From an uncultured Dorea sp. (GTDB lineage: Bacteria > Bacillota > Clostridia > Lachnospirales > Lachnospiraceae), in assembly GCA_948602995.1 (NCBI GenBank), contig CAPEBR010000041.1, positions 1 through 34,536 of the forward strand: 34,536 nucleotides of DNA. The letters are read 5' to 3'. Positions 13,491 to 22,123 of the stretch are shown one piece after another. The notes under the pieces were generated by a model. That model did not search any database. It was not told the DNA's origin and worked only from the letters and a program-made list of their open reading frames with translations. A program made the translations under genes and the position numbers. Within the stretch, counting starts at the first letter, position 1. Each line of letters begins with the position of its first letter.

Positions 13491-14923
13491 TGGCAAAGCA
13501 ATATGAGACAGTAATCGGACTGGAGGTCCATGTGGAACTTGCGACAAAGACAAAGATCTTCTGCTCCTGCAGCACAGAATTCGGCGGCGCGCCTAATACC
13601 CACACCTGTCCGGTATGCACCGGAATGCCGGGATCTCTTCCGGTCTTAAATAAACAGGTCGTAGAGTATGCCATGGCAATCGGGCTTGCAGCAAACTGCG
13701 AGATTACAAGAGTGTGCAAATTCGACCGGAAAAACTACTTTTATCCTGACAATCCCCAGAACTATCAGATCTCCCAGCTATACCTGCCCATTGCAAGAAA
13801 TGGTTATGTTGAGATACAGGCAGGAGAGGTAAAGAAAAAGATCCGGATTCACGAAATGCATATGGAAGAAGATGCGGGGAAATTAATCCATGATGAATGG
13901 GACGACACTTCCCTGGTAGACTATAACCGGAGCGGAGTTCCTCTTGTAGAGATTGTATCAGAGCCGGACATGCGCTCTGCAGACGAGGTGATTGCATATC
14001 TGGAGAAGCTGCGTACCATTATCCAGTATCTTGGGGCCTCAGACTGTAAGCTTCAGGAGGGTTCCATGAGAGCAGATGTAAACCTGTCGGTAAGAGAGGC
14101 CGGGACGAAGGAATTCGGGACAAGAACTGAGATGAAGAATCTGAATTCCTTTAAAGCCATTGCCCGGGCCATCGAGGGAGAGCGAGCCCGTCAGATTGAA
14201 CTGCTGTCAGAGGGAAGGAAAGTCATACAGGAGACAAGACGCTGGGATGACAACAAGGAATCCTCCTATGCCATGCGGTCAAAGGAGGACGCACAGGATT
14301 ACCGTTATTTTCCCGAGCCGGATCTTGTTCCGGTCATAATCGGAGATGAATGGATCCAGAAGATAAAAAAACTTCAGCCGGAGATGCGGGATGAAAAGCT
14401 GGAGCGATATAAAAAGGAATTTGACATCCCCCAGTATGATGCGGAGATTCTTACGGCATCTAAGGCAATGGCAGACCTGTTCGAGGCAGCATCAGCCATC
14501 TGCAGGAATCCAAAGAAGGTATCCAACTGGCTTATGGTAGAAACCATGCGGCTTTTAAAGGAGCACGACATGGAGCCAGAGGAAATCATCTTTACTCCAG
14601 AGCATCTTGCACAGCTTGTGCAGCTTACTGAAAACGGCACCATCAACAGCTCTGTTGCAAAAGAGGTGTTTGAAAAAATATTTACAGAGAATGCAGACCC
14701 GGCAGAATATGTAGAAAAACATGGGCTGAAAACCGTAAATGATGAGGGAGAACTTTTAAAAGTACTTCAAAAAGTTATTGCCGGGAATCCACAAGCTGTA
14801 GTAGACTATAAAGGAGGCAAGGAAAAAGCACTTGGCGCTTTGGTCGGACAGACTATGAAGGCCATGAAGGGAAAAGCGGATCCCGGCATGGTGAATAAAA
14901 AATTAAGGGAACTATTAAAGTAA
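13490..14923 (+). CDS. gatB: Aspartyl/glutamyl-tRNA amidotransferase subunit B
   Basis: This 477-residue kinase-like subunit phosphorylates the misacylated aminoacyl-tRNA and amidates it. It begins with YETVIGLEVHVELATKTKIF and the zinc-site cysteines CSCSTEFGG...CPVCTGMPG. It continues with NRSGVPLVEIVSEPDMRS, the tRNA-contact ALRxx-like SMRADVNLSVR, and FPEPDLVPV. The C-terminal YqeY/tail domain (about 330-477) ends with GKADPGMVNKKLRELL. Length and motifs are those of a complete GatB. It is translationally coupled to gatA. Confidence 0.95.
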   Translation: MAKQYETVIGLEVHVELATKTKIFCSCSTEFGGAPNTHTCPVCTGMPGSLPVLNKQVVEYAMAIGLAANCEITRVCKFDRKNYFYPDNPQNYQISQLYLPIARNGYVEIQAGEVKKKIRIHEMHMEEDAGKLIHDEWDDTSLVDYNRSGVPLVEIVSEPDMRSADEVIAYLEKLRTIIQYLGASDCKLQEGSMRADVNLSVREAGTKEFGTRTEMKNLNSFKAIARAIEGERARQIELLSEGRKVIQETRRWDDNKESSYAMRSKEDAQDYRYFPEPDLVPVIIGDEWIQKIKKLQPEMRDEKLERYKKEFDIPQYDAEILTASKAMADLFEAASAICRNPKKVSNWLMVETMRLLKEHDMEPEEIIFTPEHLAQLVQLTENGTINSSVAKEVFEKIFTENADPAEYVEKHGLKTVNDEGELLKVLQKVIAGNPQAVVDYKGGKEKALGALVGQTMKAMKGKADPGMVNKKLRELLK

Positions 14924-14992
14924 TGCCAATTGCATCCAAGGCGCAGGACAATAACACCAAAGCAATAATTCTTGTAGGAAAGGAGAAGTCAT

Positions 14993-16405
14993 ATGGGAGG
15001 CTTTTTTGGAGTAGCATCAAAGGAAGACTGTGTATTAGAGTTATTTTACGGGGTGGATTATCACTCGCATCTGGGGACAAGGCGGGGAGGAATGGCCACT
15101 TACGGTAAGGGAGGCTTTAACCGCGCCATTCATAACATTGAGAATTCACCGTTTCGGACGAAGTTTGACCGCGATGTAGGAGAGATGAAGGGACAACTGG
15201 GAATCGGATGTATTTCCGATTTTGAGCCACAGCCTTTGTTAATCTGCTCAAAGCTTGGAAGCTTTGCCATCACAACTGTCGGCAAGGTGAATAACTATGA
15301 AGAGCTTCAGCACGAGCTGTATGAAACCGCACACTCTCATTTTCAGGAGATGACAAATGGACAGATTAATGTGACAGAGCTGATTGCAGCATTAATCTGC
15401 GAGAAGGATTCGATACTTGAAGGAATCCAGTATGTACAGGAGCGGGTGGAAGGTTCCATGACGCTGCTGCTTATGACGAAAGACGGAATCTATGCAGCAA
15501 GAGATTACCACGGCAGGACTCCCCTTGTGGTGGGAAGAAAGAAAGGGGCGTACTGTGTCTCCTTTGAAAGCCATGCATATATCAATCTCGGCTATACAGA
15601 TTACCGGGAGCTTGGTCCCGCAGAGATTGCCTTCATCACGCCAGAGGGAGTAGAAACCTTAAGGGTGCCCCGCCAGGAGATGAAGATCTGCTCTTTCTTA
15701 TGGGTGTACTACGGTTACCCCACCTCTGCCTATGAAGGGGTCAATGTAGAAGAGATGCGTTACAAATGTGGAAGTATGCTTGCAAAACGCGACGGGGACA
15801 GTGTACACCCTGACATTGTGGCAGGCGTCCCGGATTCCGGAATTGCACATGCAATCGGCTATGCCAACGAATCTGGCATCCCCTACGCAAGACCCTTTAT
15901 TAAATACACCCCCACATGGCCCCGTTCCTTCATGCCAACGAATCAGAATCAGAGAAATCTGATTGCCCGCATGAAACTGATCCCGGTACATGCGCTGATT
16001 CAGAATAAAAAGCTTCTGCTCATAGATGATTCCATTGTCCGCGGAACACAGCTTCGGGAGACAACCGAATTCCTGTATAACAGCGGTGCAAAAGAGGTAC
16101 ATGTCCGTCCGGCATGCCCGCCTCTCCTCTACGGATGCAAATACCTGAACTTCTCACGTTCCAAGTCAGAGCTGGAGCTTATTACAAGACAGATGATCAC
16201 AAAAAGAGAGGGGGAAGACTGCCCCCAGGAGGTACTGGACGAGTATGCAGATCCATGCTCATGCAGATACGCGCAGATGATTGAAGACATCCGGAAACAA
16301 CAGAACTTCACATCTCTCCGATTCCACAGACTGGACGATCTACTAGAGTCCATCGGGATCGAACCATGTAAGGTCTGTACATACTGCTTCAACGGAAAAG
16401 AATAA
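14993..16405 (+). CDS. PurF-like amidophosphoribosyltransferase paralogue lacking the catalytic Cys
   Basis: This 470-residue protein has the full two-domain PurF layout. The N-terminal Ntn-type glutaminase fold has HLGTRRGGMATYG and GKVNNYEEL. The C-terminal phosphoribosyltransferase fold has the PRPP motif LLLIDDSIVRGTQLRE. The Fe-S-type cysteines near the end are also present (CKVCTYCFNGKE). PurF must expose Cys as its first residue (MCG[IV]FG). Here the start reads MGGFFGV: codons ATG GGA GGC directly after a clear AAAGGAG site. The glutamine nucleophile is therefore missing while the PRPP site looks intact. It might use free ammonia, use ammonia from a partner, or have another role. It follows gatB by 69 nt in the same direction and is probably in the T-box operon. 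Confidence 0.85.
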   Translation: MGGFFGVASKEDCVLELFYGVDYHSHLGTRRGGMATYGKGGFNRAIHNIENSPFRTKFDRDVGEMKGQLGIGCISDFEPQPLLICSKLGSFAITTVGKVNNYEELQHELYETAHSHFQEMTNGQINVTELIAALICEKDSILEGIQYVQERVEGSMTLLLMTKDGIYAARDYHGRTPLVVGRKKGAYCVSFESHAYINLGYTDYRELGPAEIAFITPEGVETLRVPRQEMKICSFLWVYYGYPTSAYEGVNVEEMRYKCGSMLAKRDGDSVHPDIVAGVPDSGIAHAIGYANESGIPYARPFIKYTPTWPRSFMPTNQNQRNLIARMKLIPVHALIQNKKLLLIDDSIVRGTQLRETTEFLYNSGAKEVHVRPACPPLLYGCKYLNFSRSKSELELITRQMITKREGEDCPQEVLDEYADPCSCRYAQMIEDIRKQQNFTSLRFHRLDDLLESIGIEPCKVCTYCFNGKE

Positions 16406-16413
16406 AATCGAAA

Positions 16414-16451
16414 TTGGGGACGGGGTATTTTTAAAAATACCCCGTCCCCAA
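16414..16451. terminator. Perfect 38-bp palindrome, bidirectional terminator (GGGGACGGGG family, copy 1)
   Basis: TTGGGGACGGGG, then TATTTTTAAAAATA, then CCCCGTCCCCAA forms a perfect palindrome centred between 16432 and 16433. It sits between convergent genes. The GC arms with central T5/A5 runs would stop transcription in either direction. The core matches the second copy at 22104-22139. The stop codon of the minus-strand malY-like gene (16433-16431) lies in the loop. Confidence 0.85.
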
Positions 16452-17603
16452 CTCGTCTATGATTGCCCGGACAGCCTTTTCTACATTCTCCCTTGAAGTC
16501 GCAAGATTCATTCTTACAAATGAGGCAAAGCGTCCGCCTCCGAACCAGTCGCCGTAATCCAGCGCCAGTCTGCATTTTTTCTGAAGAAATTCTTTCATAT
16601 CCTCGGGTCTTAGACAGGCTTTCATGTCAATCCAGCACAGATAAGTTCCTTCAAGCGGTGACACAACAATACCCGGAAGCTCTTCTGAGAAAGTATTCTT
16701 TACAAACAGATAATTCTCATAGATGATCTCCTTCACTTCCCGGAGCCACTCATGTCCGTCCCGGTAAGCTGCCTCTGCAGCGATATAGCCAAATGCATTG
16801 CCGCTTGTAACCCGGATTCCGGCAACATACTCGTCCCATTTTCCACGTAGAGTTTCATTCGGAATCATAATAACAGAATTCTGACATCCGGCAAGGTTAA
16901 AGGTCTTGGATGGTGCTGTTACTGTAATCATCATGTCCTCATAATCACCGATACAGAAAGAAGGGGTATGAGTATGGCCTGCAAAAGTAAGGTCATGATG
17001 GATCTCATCCGAAATGACAAATACATGATGCTTCCTGCACACATCAAGCAGTTTATTTAGTTCATCCCGCGTCCATACCCTTCCCGCCGGGTTGTGAGGT
17101 GAACAGAGGATGAACTGGGAGACATGGTTTTCTATAATTTTCTGTTCAAAGTCTTCAAAATCAATGGTATATTCCCCGGATGTATTCACCAGATCCGAAG
17201 TAATCAGCCTGCGGTGGTTGTTCGTAACTGCCTGGAGAAATGGGTAGTAGACCGGTGTCAGGACAATGACTGCGTCCCCGGGTTCAGTCATAAACTGTGT
17301 AATCCAGTTAAATGCGCATACAACGCCCGGTGAGAACCGGAGCCACTCTCTCCTTGCCTCAAAGCCGTGCTGTTCCCTCTCCCAGGTTAGAAATGCCTCA
17401 TAATAGGAATCCGGAACATGATAATACCCGTAAACTCCCTGTGCTACATAATCGCTCAGAGCCTTAGTCACACAGCCTGGAACCTGAAAATCCATGTCGG
17501 CAACCCATAAGGGGAGAAGACCCTCCTCACCGAACATGCCAGTCTGTCCGTCCCACTTGTTACAGTTTGTATTTTTCCGGTCAAAGTACGTTACCTGTGA
17601 CAT
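16431..17603 (-). CDS. MalY/PatB-family PLP-dependent C-S lyase / aminotransferase
   Basis: This 390-residue fold-type I PLP enzyme starts FDRKNTNCNKWD, and has LPLWVADMDF, GVYGYYHVPDSYYEAFL, CSPHNPAGRVWT (Asn171), FVISDEIHHDL (Asp199) and the Schiff-base lysine in TAPSKTFNLAG (Lys233). SDEIHxDL and the ADMDF opening are typical of MalY/PatB cystathionine beta-lyases, which release thiol, pyruvate and ammonia from cystathionine or cysteine conjugates. Narrower specificity cannot be read. GGGAGGG lies 8 nt before the ATG. The last residues (LGTGYF) are encoded by the palindromic terminator. It diverges from the GH16 gene, and the intergenic region holds shared motifs. Confidence 0.88.
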   Translation of the reverse strand: MSQVTYFDRKNTNCNKWDGQTGMFGEEGLLPLWVADMDFQVPGCVTKALSDYVAQGVYGYYHVPDSYYEAFLTWEREQHGFEARREWLRFSPGVVCAFNWITQFMTEPGDAVIVLTPVYYPFLQAVTNNHRRLITSDLVNTSGEYTIDFEDFEQKIIENHVSQFILCSPHNPAGRVWTRDELNKLLDVCRKHHVFVISDEIHHDLTFAGHTHTPSFCIGDYEDMMITVTAPSKTFNLAGCQNSVIMIPNETLRGKWDEYVAGIRVTSGNAFGYIAAEAAYRDGHEWLREVKEIIYENYLFVKNTFSEELPGIVVSPLEGTYLCWIDMKACLRPEDMKEFLQKKCRLALDYGDWFGGGRFASFVRMNLATSRENVEKAVRAIIDELGTGYF

Positions 17604-17633
17604 TTTATCTGCCCTCCCAAATATAGAATAAAT

Positions 17634-17665
17634 GCGTCAAAAGGTATTGGCGCTTACATCATGAT
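17634..17665. promoter_or_regulatory. Shared regulatory motifs between malY-like gene and GH16
   Basis: TTGGCGCTTACATCATGAT (17647-17665) matches TTGACGCTTTCATCATGAT (21248-21266) before the AraC-type gene at 17 of 19 positions. GCGTCAAAAGGTATT (17634-17648) is the exact reverse complement of 21240-21254. Here the TTGRCGC half-sites face each other across 6 nt. The ATCATGAT palindrome lies next to the -10 of the malY-like gene. Confidence 0.65.
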
Positions 17666-17668
17666 TAA

Positions 17669-17697
17669 ATTTTACGACAGAATCCGTTATTTTGCAA
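17669..17697 (-). promoter_or_regulatory. Promoter of the malY-like gene
   Basis: On the minus strand TTGCAA (17697-17692), a 17-nt spacer and TAAAAT (17674-17669) are well placed for the ATG at 17603. Confidence 0.55.
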
Positions 17698-17707
17698 GAA
17701 TAGTGTG

Positions 17708-17746
17708 GTCATGAATCTGATATTTATGTAAATTTTATAATATACT
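17708..17746 (+). promoter_or_regulatory. GH16 promoter with regulon element GTCATGAATCTGATA
   Basis: The 15-nt element at 17708-17722 is followed by TATAAT at 17736-17741, exactly 28 nt from element start to -10. The same distance is seen before the binding-protein gene. No good -35 box exists at 17 nt, and the element occupies that place, as expected for an activator-dependent promoter. The downstream ribosome site is GAAAGGAAGAAG, before ATG 17806. Confidence 0.7.
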
Positions 17747-17805
17747 CAAAAATGTAATATGATTATAATCTTAATCAAATAAAAACATAAGAAAGGAAGA
17801 AGAAA

Positions 17806-20800
17806 ATGACAAAAAAGATTACAAAAAAAATCCTGGCTTTTGTCATGGCAATTGCCATGGTACTTACCCTGACAGCGGTTCCATCCCTCAAGACGGAAGC
17901 GGCAGCGCCAAAAAAGGTAAAAAAAGTCAGGCTGAAAATCGGCTCATCTGTTGTGACGAACAAAAAGTATACAATGACAGTCGGACAGAAAAAAACGGTT
18001 AAAGTTACCGTTACGCCGAAGGCGGCAAAGAAAAAGATTACGTTTAAGTCCAGTAAAAAGAAGGTGGCAGCAATTACTAAAAAGGGGAAGATTACTGCAA
18101 AATCAGCTGGAAAGAGTAAAATTACAGTGACGGTTATGGGAAAAAACAAGAAGAAGGTAAAAAAATACATCAATCTGGTTGTAAAAAAGAAGCCAGCAAA
18201 AAAGCCGGTACAAAAAGAGGTGGCAGTAACCGGAGTAACTGCATCCATCTCGCCTGCTTCTATCCGGACAGGTGAAAAGGCACAGATCACAGCCGCAGTA
18301 TCGCCGGCAAATGCGACAAACAAGACTCTTACCTATTCGTCAGACAAAAAGGGAGTTGCAGAGGTTGACAGCAAGGGAACTGTTACCGGAATCAGCGCCG
18401 GTACGGCAGTCATAACGGTAAAATCAGCCAATGGAAAAACTGCAGCAGTAAGCATTACGGTTGAAGAAAATACAGATTTGTCTTATGACGGGTATACATT
18501 AAAGTGGGAGGATCAGTTTAACGCAGATTCTCTGAACAGAGAAGACTGGAATGTAGAGCTCCATGATCCGGGATGGGTGAATAATGAGCTGCAGGCTTAT
18601 GTTGATTCCGAAGAAAACATCTATATTCAGGATGGAAGCCTTGTACTTAAGCCGGTGGAAACGAAAAATGAAAAGGGTGAAGTATCCTACACCTCAGGGC
18701 GCGTAAACACACAGAACAAGCATGATTTTAAATATGGACTGTTCGAAGCACGCGTAAAGGTTCCAAAGGGACAGGGCTTCCTCCCGGCATTCTGGATGAT
18801 GCCCACAAATGAAAATCTGTATGGACAGTGGCCGAGATGCGGTGAGATTGATATCATGGAAGTACTGGGAAATAAGACAGATACCTCCTATGGAACCATT
18901 CACTATGGAAATCCCCACAGTGAAAGTCAGGGCAAATATACTTTAGCCCAGGGCACGAAAGATTTTTCGCAGGAGTATCACGTATTTGACGTGGAATGGA
19001 TGCCTGGAAAAATCAACTGGTATGTAGACGGAAAATTAATCCACACGGAAGACGACTGGTATTCTGCTACAGAAGGACAGGGAGAGATCAGTTACCCTGC
19101 ACCGTTTGACCAGCCGTTTTATATCATTCTGAATCTGGCTGTAGGTGGAAGCTGGCCGGGCAATCCGGACGCGACTACGGATATTAAAAACTCTGCTTTC
19201 TACATTGATTATGTAAAAGCATATCAAAAGGACAGCTATGATGAGAATGTGGAAAAACCAGTGAAAGATGTTGTATTAAGAGATCCGGATAAAAACGGGA
19301 ACTATATCGTAAATGGAGACTTTGCAGCACAGGAAGACCTGACAGATGCAAAGGACTGGGTATTTCTCAATGCACTTGGAGGAGAAGCTTCTGCAGCAAT
19401 CAATAATCAGGAGATTGCAATTGAAACAACGAATGAAGGTACAGTAGATTACAGCGTTCAGCTTGTCCAGGCTGACCTTCCCATGAAAAAGGGCGGGGTG
19501 TACGAGCTTAAGTTTGACGCATATGCTGACGAGGCAAGAACTATGAAAGTAGATGTGTCGGCTCCCGACAGATCCTACAGGAGATATCTGGAGGATACAA
19601 CAGTAAACCTTACAGCAGAGAAGCAGACCTTTACCTATAAGTTTACAATGAAGGACAATGCCGATGCAAACGGCCGTCTGGAATTCAACATGGGAGCATC
19701 AGGATCAACCGCAGGCATCCACATCAGCAATGTGACACTGAAAAAGACAGAAGACATTGTGATAGAAGAAGGCAAGAAGGGAGTACTGGCAGACGGAAAT
19801 TATGTGTATAACGGCAGCTTCCAGGAAGGCGAGGGACGTCTTGGATACTGGACGGTTGGAGGAAACACAGCGGCAAAGGTAAGTGTAACCAATGAAAATA
19901 ATATCCGGCGGCTGAAGATCGAGGCTTCGGAAGGAACATCTGCCGAAAATCCTGTCATAATCTCACAGGATGCGCTTGCACTGATAGCAGGCAAATATGC
20001 ACTGAGCTTCATCGCAGAGGGAGAATCCGGAAAGGAGATTAAGGTAATCGCAGCAGGAGAGACGTTTACCGCTGAACTTGACGGCACCGAGAAATCCTAT
20101 GATTATAAGCTTGCTTTAGAAGGGGAGCCATCCAATACAGACGTTGCAGTCTATGTGGAAACACCAGGAGTATTTTACATTGATGATATCAGAATTGTGG
20201 AGGACACGCTGATTAAGAACGGAAGCTTTAATGCTGGATTTGCAGGCTATGAGCCATATATTGACAGCAGCGCCGTCGCTTCCTATGTGGTCGACAGCCT
20301 GAATGAGGACAATGCGGCTGATTTCTCAATTGAGAATACCGGAGATGCAGCATGGAAGATCCAGCTCAAGCAAAACAATGTAGTGCTTGAAGAGAACCAG
20401 TGGTACAGGCTGTCCCTTGATGCAAAATCAAGTATTGCGAGAAAGCTGATGTTCGCCATTCAGAGAGATGGTTCAGGCGACGATAACTGGGATCCATATT
20501 CCGGAGAAAAAATTGTGGAACTTGGAAACAATTACCAGACATACGAAATTGTATTCCAGATGAAGAAGCCAACAGACCTGAAAGCAATACTCAGCATCTC
20601 TATGGGAGCAGTCGACGGTGAGCAGATTTCAGAGAAGCACCGGATCTGTATTGATAACATCAATTTGGAAAAAACGGAGGCCCCGGCTGTCAGCGAACAG
20701 CCTGCAGGAGAGAATCTGCTGAAGAATGGTGATTTCGCCTTAGGAATTGAAGGGTGGGAAAATGCAGTTACAGCACCTGGAGAAGCAGAGCTTTCCTTTG

Positions 20801-21159
20801 AAGACAATAAGGCAGTCTATAATATTACAAATACCGGTACGGCGGACTGGAATGTACAGCTGAAACAGGCAGGGCTTACCCTTATAGAAGGTGAAAGCTA
20901 TCGTATAACATTCAAGGCTGCGTCTACTCAGGCGCGTACGATCAAGCTTGCCTTGTTAAGCACATCCTATGACTGGTATGGCGGAAGTGATATAGAATTA
21001 GAGGCGAATCAGGAAAAAGAGGTTACCATAGACTTTACAATGGATAAGGCTACCGATATAAACACAACACTGGTAGTGTCTATGGGGCTGATAGAGGATA
21101 AGGAGACCCCTGCTTCCAGTATTGCATTATCTGATTTCTCTCTCGTAAAAAAAGAATAA
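17806..21159 (+). CDS. Secreted multi-modular GH16 beta-1,3(-1,4)-glucanase
   Basis: The protein has 1117 residues. A signal peptide (1-34) has a basic start, a hydrophobic core and TEAAA at the cleavage site. Residues 38-140 are a very lysine-rich Ig-like (Big_2-type) domain, and about 145-220 a second Big_2 domain (VTGVTASISPASI ... VTGISAGTAVITV). Residues 225-477 are the GH16 catalytic domain, with WEDQFN, NNELQAY, GLFEARVK and the catalytic EIDIME (Glu347 nucleophile, Glu352 acid/base). The 'EIDIMEVLG' form is that of laminarinase/lichenase-like members. Four CBM4/9-like modules follow (about 500-650, 665-802, 802-960, 970-1117), with NGDF/NGSF starts. No LPXTG or SLH anchor is seen. It would cut extracellular glucan into oligosaccharides for the transporter encoded downstream. 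Confidence 0.92.
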   Translation: MTKKITKKILAFVMAIAMVLTLTAVPSLKTEAAAPKKVKKVRLKIGSSVVTNKKYTMTVGQKKTVKVTVTPKAAKKKITFKSSKKKVAAITKKGKITAKSAGKSKITVTVMGKNKKKVKKYINLVVKKKPAKKPVQKEVAVTGVTASISPASIRTGEKAQITAAVSPANATNKTLTYSSDKKGVAEVDSKGTVTGISAGTAVITVKSANGKTAAVSITVEENTDLSYDGYTLKWEDQFNADSLNREDWNVELHDPGWVNNELQAYVDSEENIYIQDGSLVLKPVETKNEKGEVSYTSGRVNTQNKHDFKYGLFEARVKVPKGQGFLPAFWMMPTNENLYGQWPRCGEIDIMEVLGNKTDTSYGTIHYGNPHSESQGKYTLAQGTKDFSQEYHVFDVEWMPGKINWYVDGKLIHTEDDWYSATEGQGEISYPAPFDQPFYIILNLAVGGSWPGNPDATTDIKNSAFYIDYVKAYQKDSYDENVEKPVKDVVLRDPDKNGNYIVNGDFAAQEDLTDAKDWVFLNALGGEASAAINNQEIAIETTNEGTVDYSVQLVQADLPMKKGGVYELKFDAYADEARTMKVDVSAPDRSYRRYLEDTTVNLTAEKQTFTYKFTMKDNADANGRLEFNMGASGSTAGIHISNVTLKKTEDIVIEEGKKGVLADGNYVYNGSFQEGEGRLGYWTVGGNTAAKVSVTNENNIRRLKIEASEGTSAENPVIISQDALALIAGKYALSFIAEGESGKEIKVIAAGETFTAELDGTEKSYDYKLALEGEPSNTDVAVYVETPGVFYIDDIRIVEDTLIKNGSFNAGFAGYEPYIDSSAVASYVVDSLNEDNAADFSIENTGDAAWKIQLKQNNVVLEENQWYRLSLDAKSSIARKLMFAIQRDGSGDDNWDPYSGEKIVELGNNYQTYEIVFQMKKPTDLKAILSISMGAVDGEQISEKHRICIDNINLEKTEAPAVSEQPAGENLLKNGDFALGIEGWENAVTAPGEAELSFEDNKAVYNITNTGTADWNVQLKQAGLTLIEGESYRITFKAASTQARTIKLALLSTSYDWYGGSDIELEANQEKEVTIDFTMDKATDINTTLVVSMGLIEDKETPASSIALSDFSLVKKE

Positions 21160-21174
21160 ACCTTTATTAAACAG

Positions 21175-21201
21175 AGATGGAACGTTTGTTCCATCTTTGT
21201 T
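21175..21201 (+). terminator. Terminator after the GH16 gene
   Basis: AGATGGAAC (21175-21183), loop GTTT, GTTCCATCT (21188-21196), then TTGTTGT. The stem is a perfect 9 bp with a short T-rich tail, 15 bp after the GH16 stop. Confidence 0.6.
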
Positions 21202-21210
21202 GTGGTTCGT

Positions 21211-21276
21211 GATTCATGACACTTGCAGAAACACATCAAAATACCTTTTGACGCTTTCATCATGATATAGTAAAAT
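21211..21276 (+). promoter_or_regulatory. Promoter and operator region of the AraC-type regulator
   Basis: TTGACG (21248-21253), a 17-nt spacer and TAAAAT (21271-21276) form the promoter. The spacer contains CATCATGAT, part of the 19-nt motif shared with the GH16/malY region, so a bound factor would block or modulate the gene. An inverted TGTCATGAATC (21221-21211) matches the first 10 bases of the regulon element, but not its TYTGAYA end. Confidence 0.6.
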
Positions 21277-21355
21277 AAAAGAAATTCTTTTGGGAACTGT
21301 TACATAGTGAACATAATTTTGGTGCTGTACGAATGATAAGGAAGGAGAATATTCT

Positions 21356-22123
21356 ATGAGCTATCAGGACGAGTGGATTCTTTTAGAAGCACAGGACGAG
21401 ATTGATGAGGTAGAGCACAGGCAGCCTACAGAGGAATTTTTATTTTACCAGGCAGTAACGAGCGGCGATATCGATGCAGTGAGGAAGAACTGTAAACAGG
21501 AGAGATTCCTGGATACGGACGGTGTGGGGATTCTGTCCCGGAATCCCATTACGAACCTAAAATACCATTTCGTTATTACAACAGCAATGATTACCCGTCT
21601 CTGCAGGCAGAAGGGCATGGAGCTTGAGCAGGCTTTCCGGATGAGTGATTTTTATATTCAGAGGCTGGATGATATTCAGACTGTGCGGGGAATACGGAAT
21701 CTGCATGAGGAGATGGTCTTAGATTACACAGAAAAGATGCGCAGATTCAGCCATAACGACACCAATTCCAAACACATTCATGCCTGTAAGGAATATATTT
21801 ATTCCCATATAAAGGAACGAATCACCATAGAAGACCTGGCAGAGGAGCTGGGAGTGTCGGCCAGTTATCTGTCCCGTCTGTTTAAGAAGGAAACAGGGGA
21901 TTCTGTCAGCGCCTATATACGCAGGCAGAAGATTGACATGGCGAAGAATCTCCTGAGATATAGCGACTACTCCATGATCGACATTGCCAATCGCCTGTCG
22001 TTTTCTTCACAGAGCCATTTTATACAGCAATTCCGGGATATTGTGGGTATGACGCCGAAGAAATACCGGGATGAAAATCATATGATCCAATGGGATTCAG
22101 GAACGGGGACGGGGCAAAATTAA
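21356..22123 (+). CDS. AraC-family transcriptional regulator of the beta-glucan locus
   Basis: The protein has 255 residues. The C-terminal AraC domain (about 145-240) has two helix-turn-helix units: ITIEDLAEELGVSASYLSRLF, and SMIDIANRLSFSSQSHFIQQFRD, ending in VGMTPKKYR. The N-terminal 130 residues lack a cupin sugar-binding pattern. They contain NLKYHFVITTAMITRLC, a helical form seen in many Lachnospiraceae AraC proteins, so the effector cannot be predicted. Between the GH16 gene and the phosphorylases, it is the obvious candidate to bind GTCATGAWTYTGAYA. AAGGAGAATATTCT precedes the ATG. The final residues (GTGTGQN) and the stop come from the palindromic terminator. Confidence 0.88.
   Translation: MSYQDEWILLEAQDEIDEVEHRQPTEEFLFYQAVTSGDIDAVRKNCKQERFLDTDGVGILSRNPITNLKYHFVITTAMITRLCRQKGMELEQAFRMSDFYIQRLDDIQTVRGIRNLHEEMVLDYTEKMRRFSHNDTNSKHIHACKEYIYSHIKERITIEDLAEELGVSASYLSRLFKKETGDSVSAYIRRQKIDMAKNLLRYSDYSMIDIANRLSFSSQSHFIQQFRDIVGMTPKKYRDENHMIQWDSGTGTGQN

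Noticed and set aside
17775..18323. Minus-strand 182-codon hydrophobic frame opposite the start of GH16
   Set aside because: The Phe-rich product is simply the complement of the lysine-rich (AAG/AAA) Ig domain.
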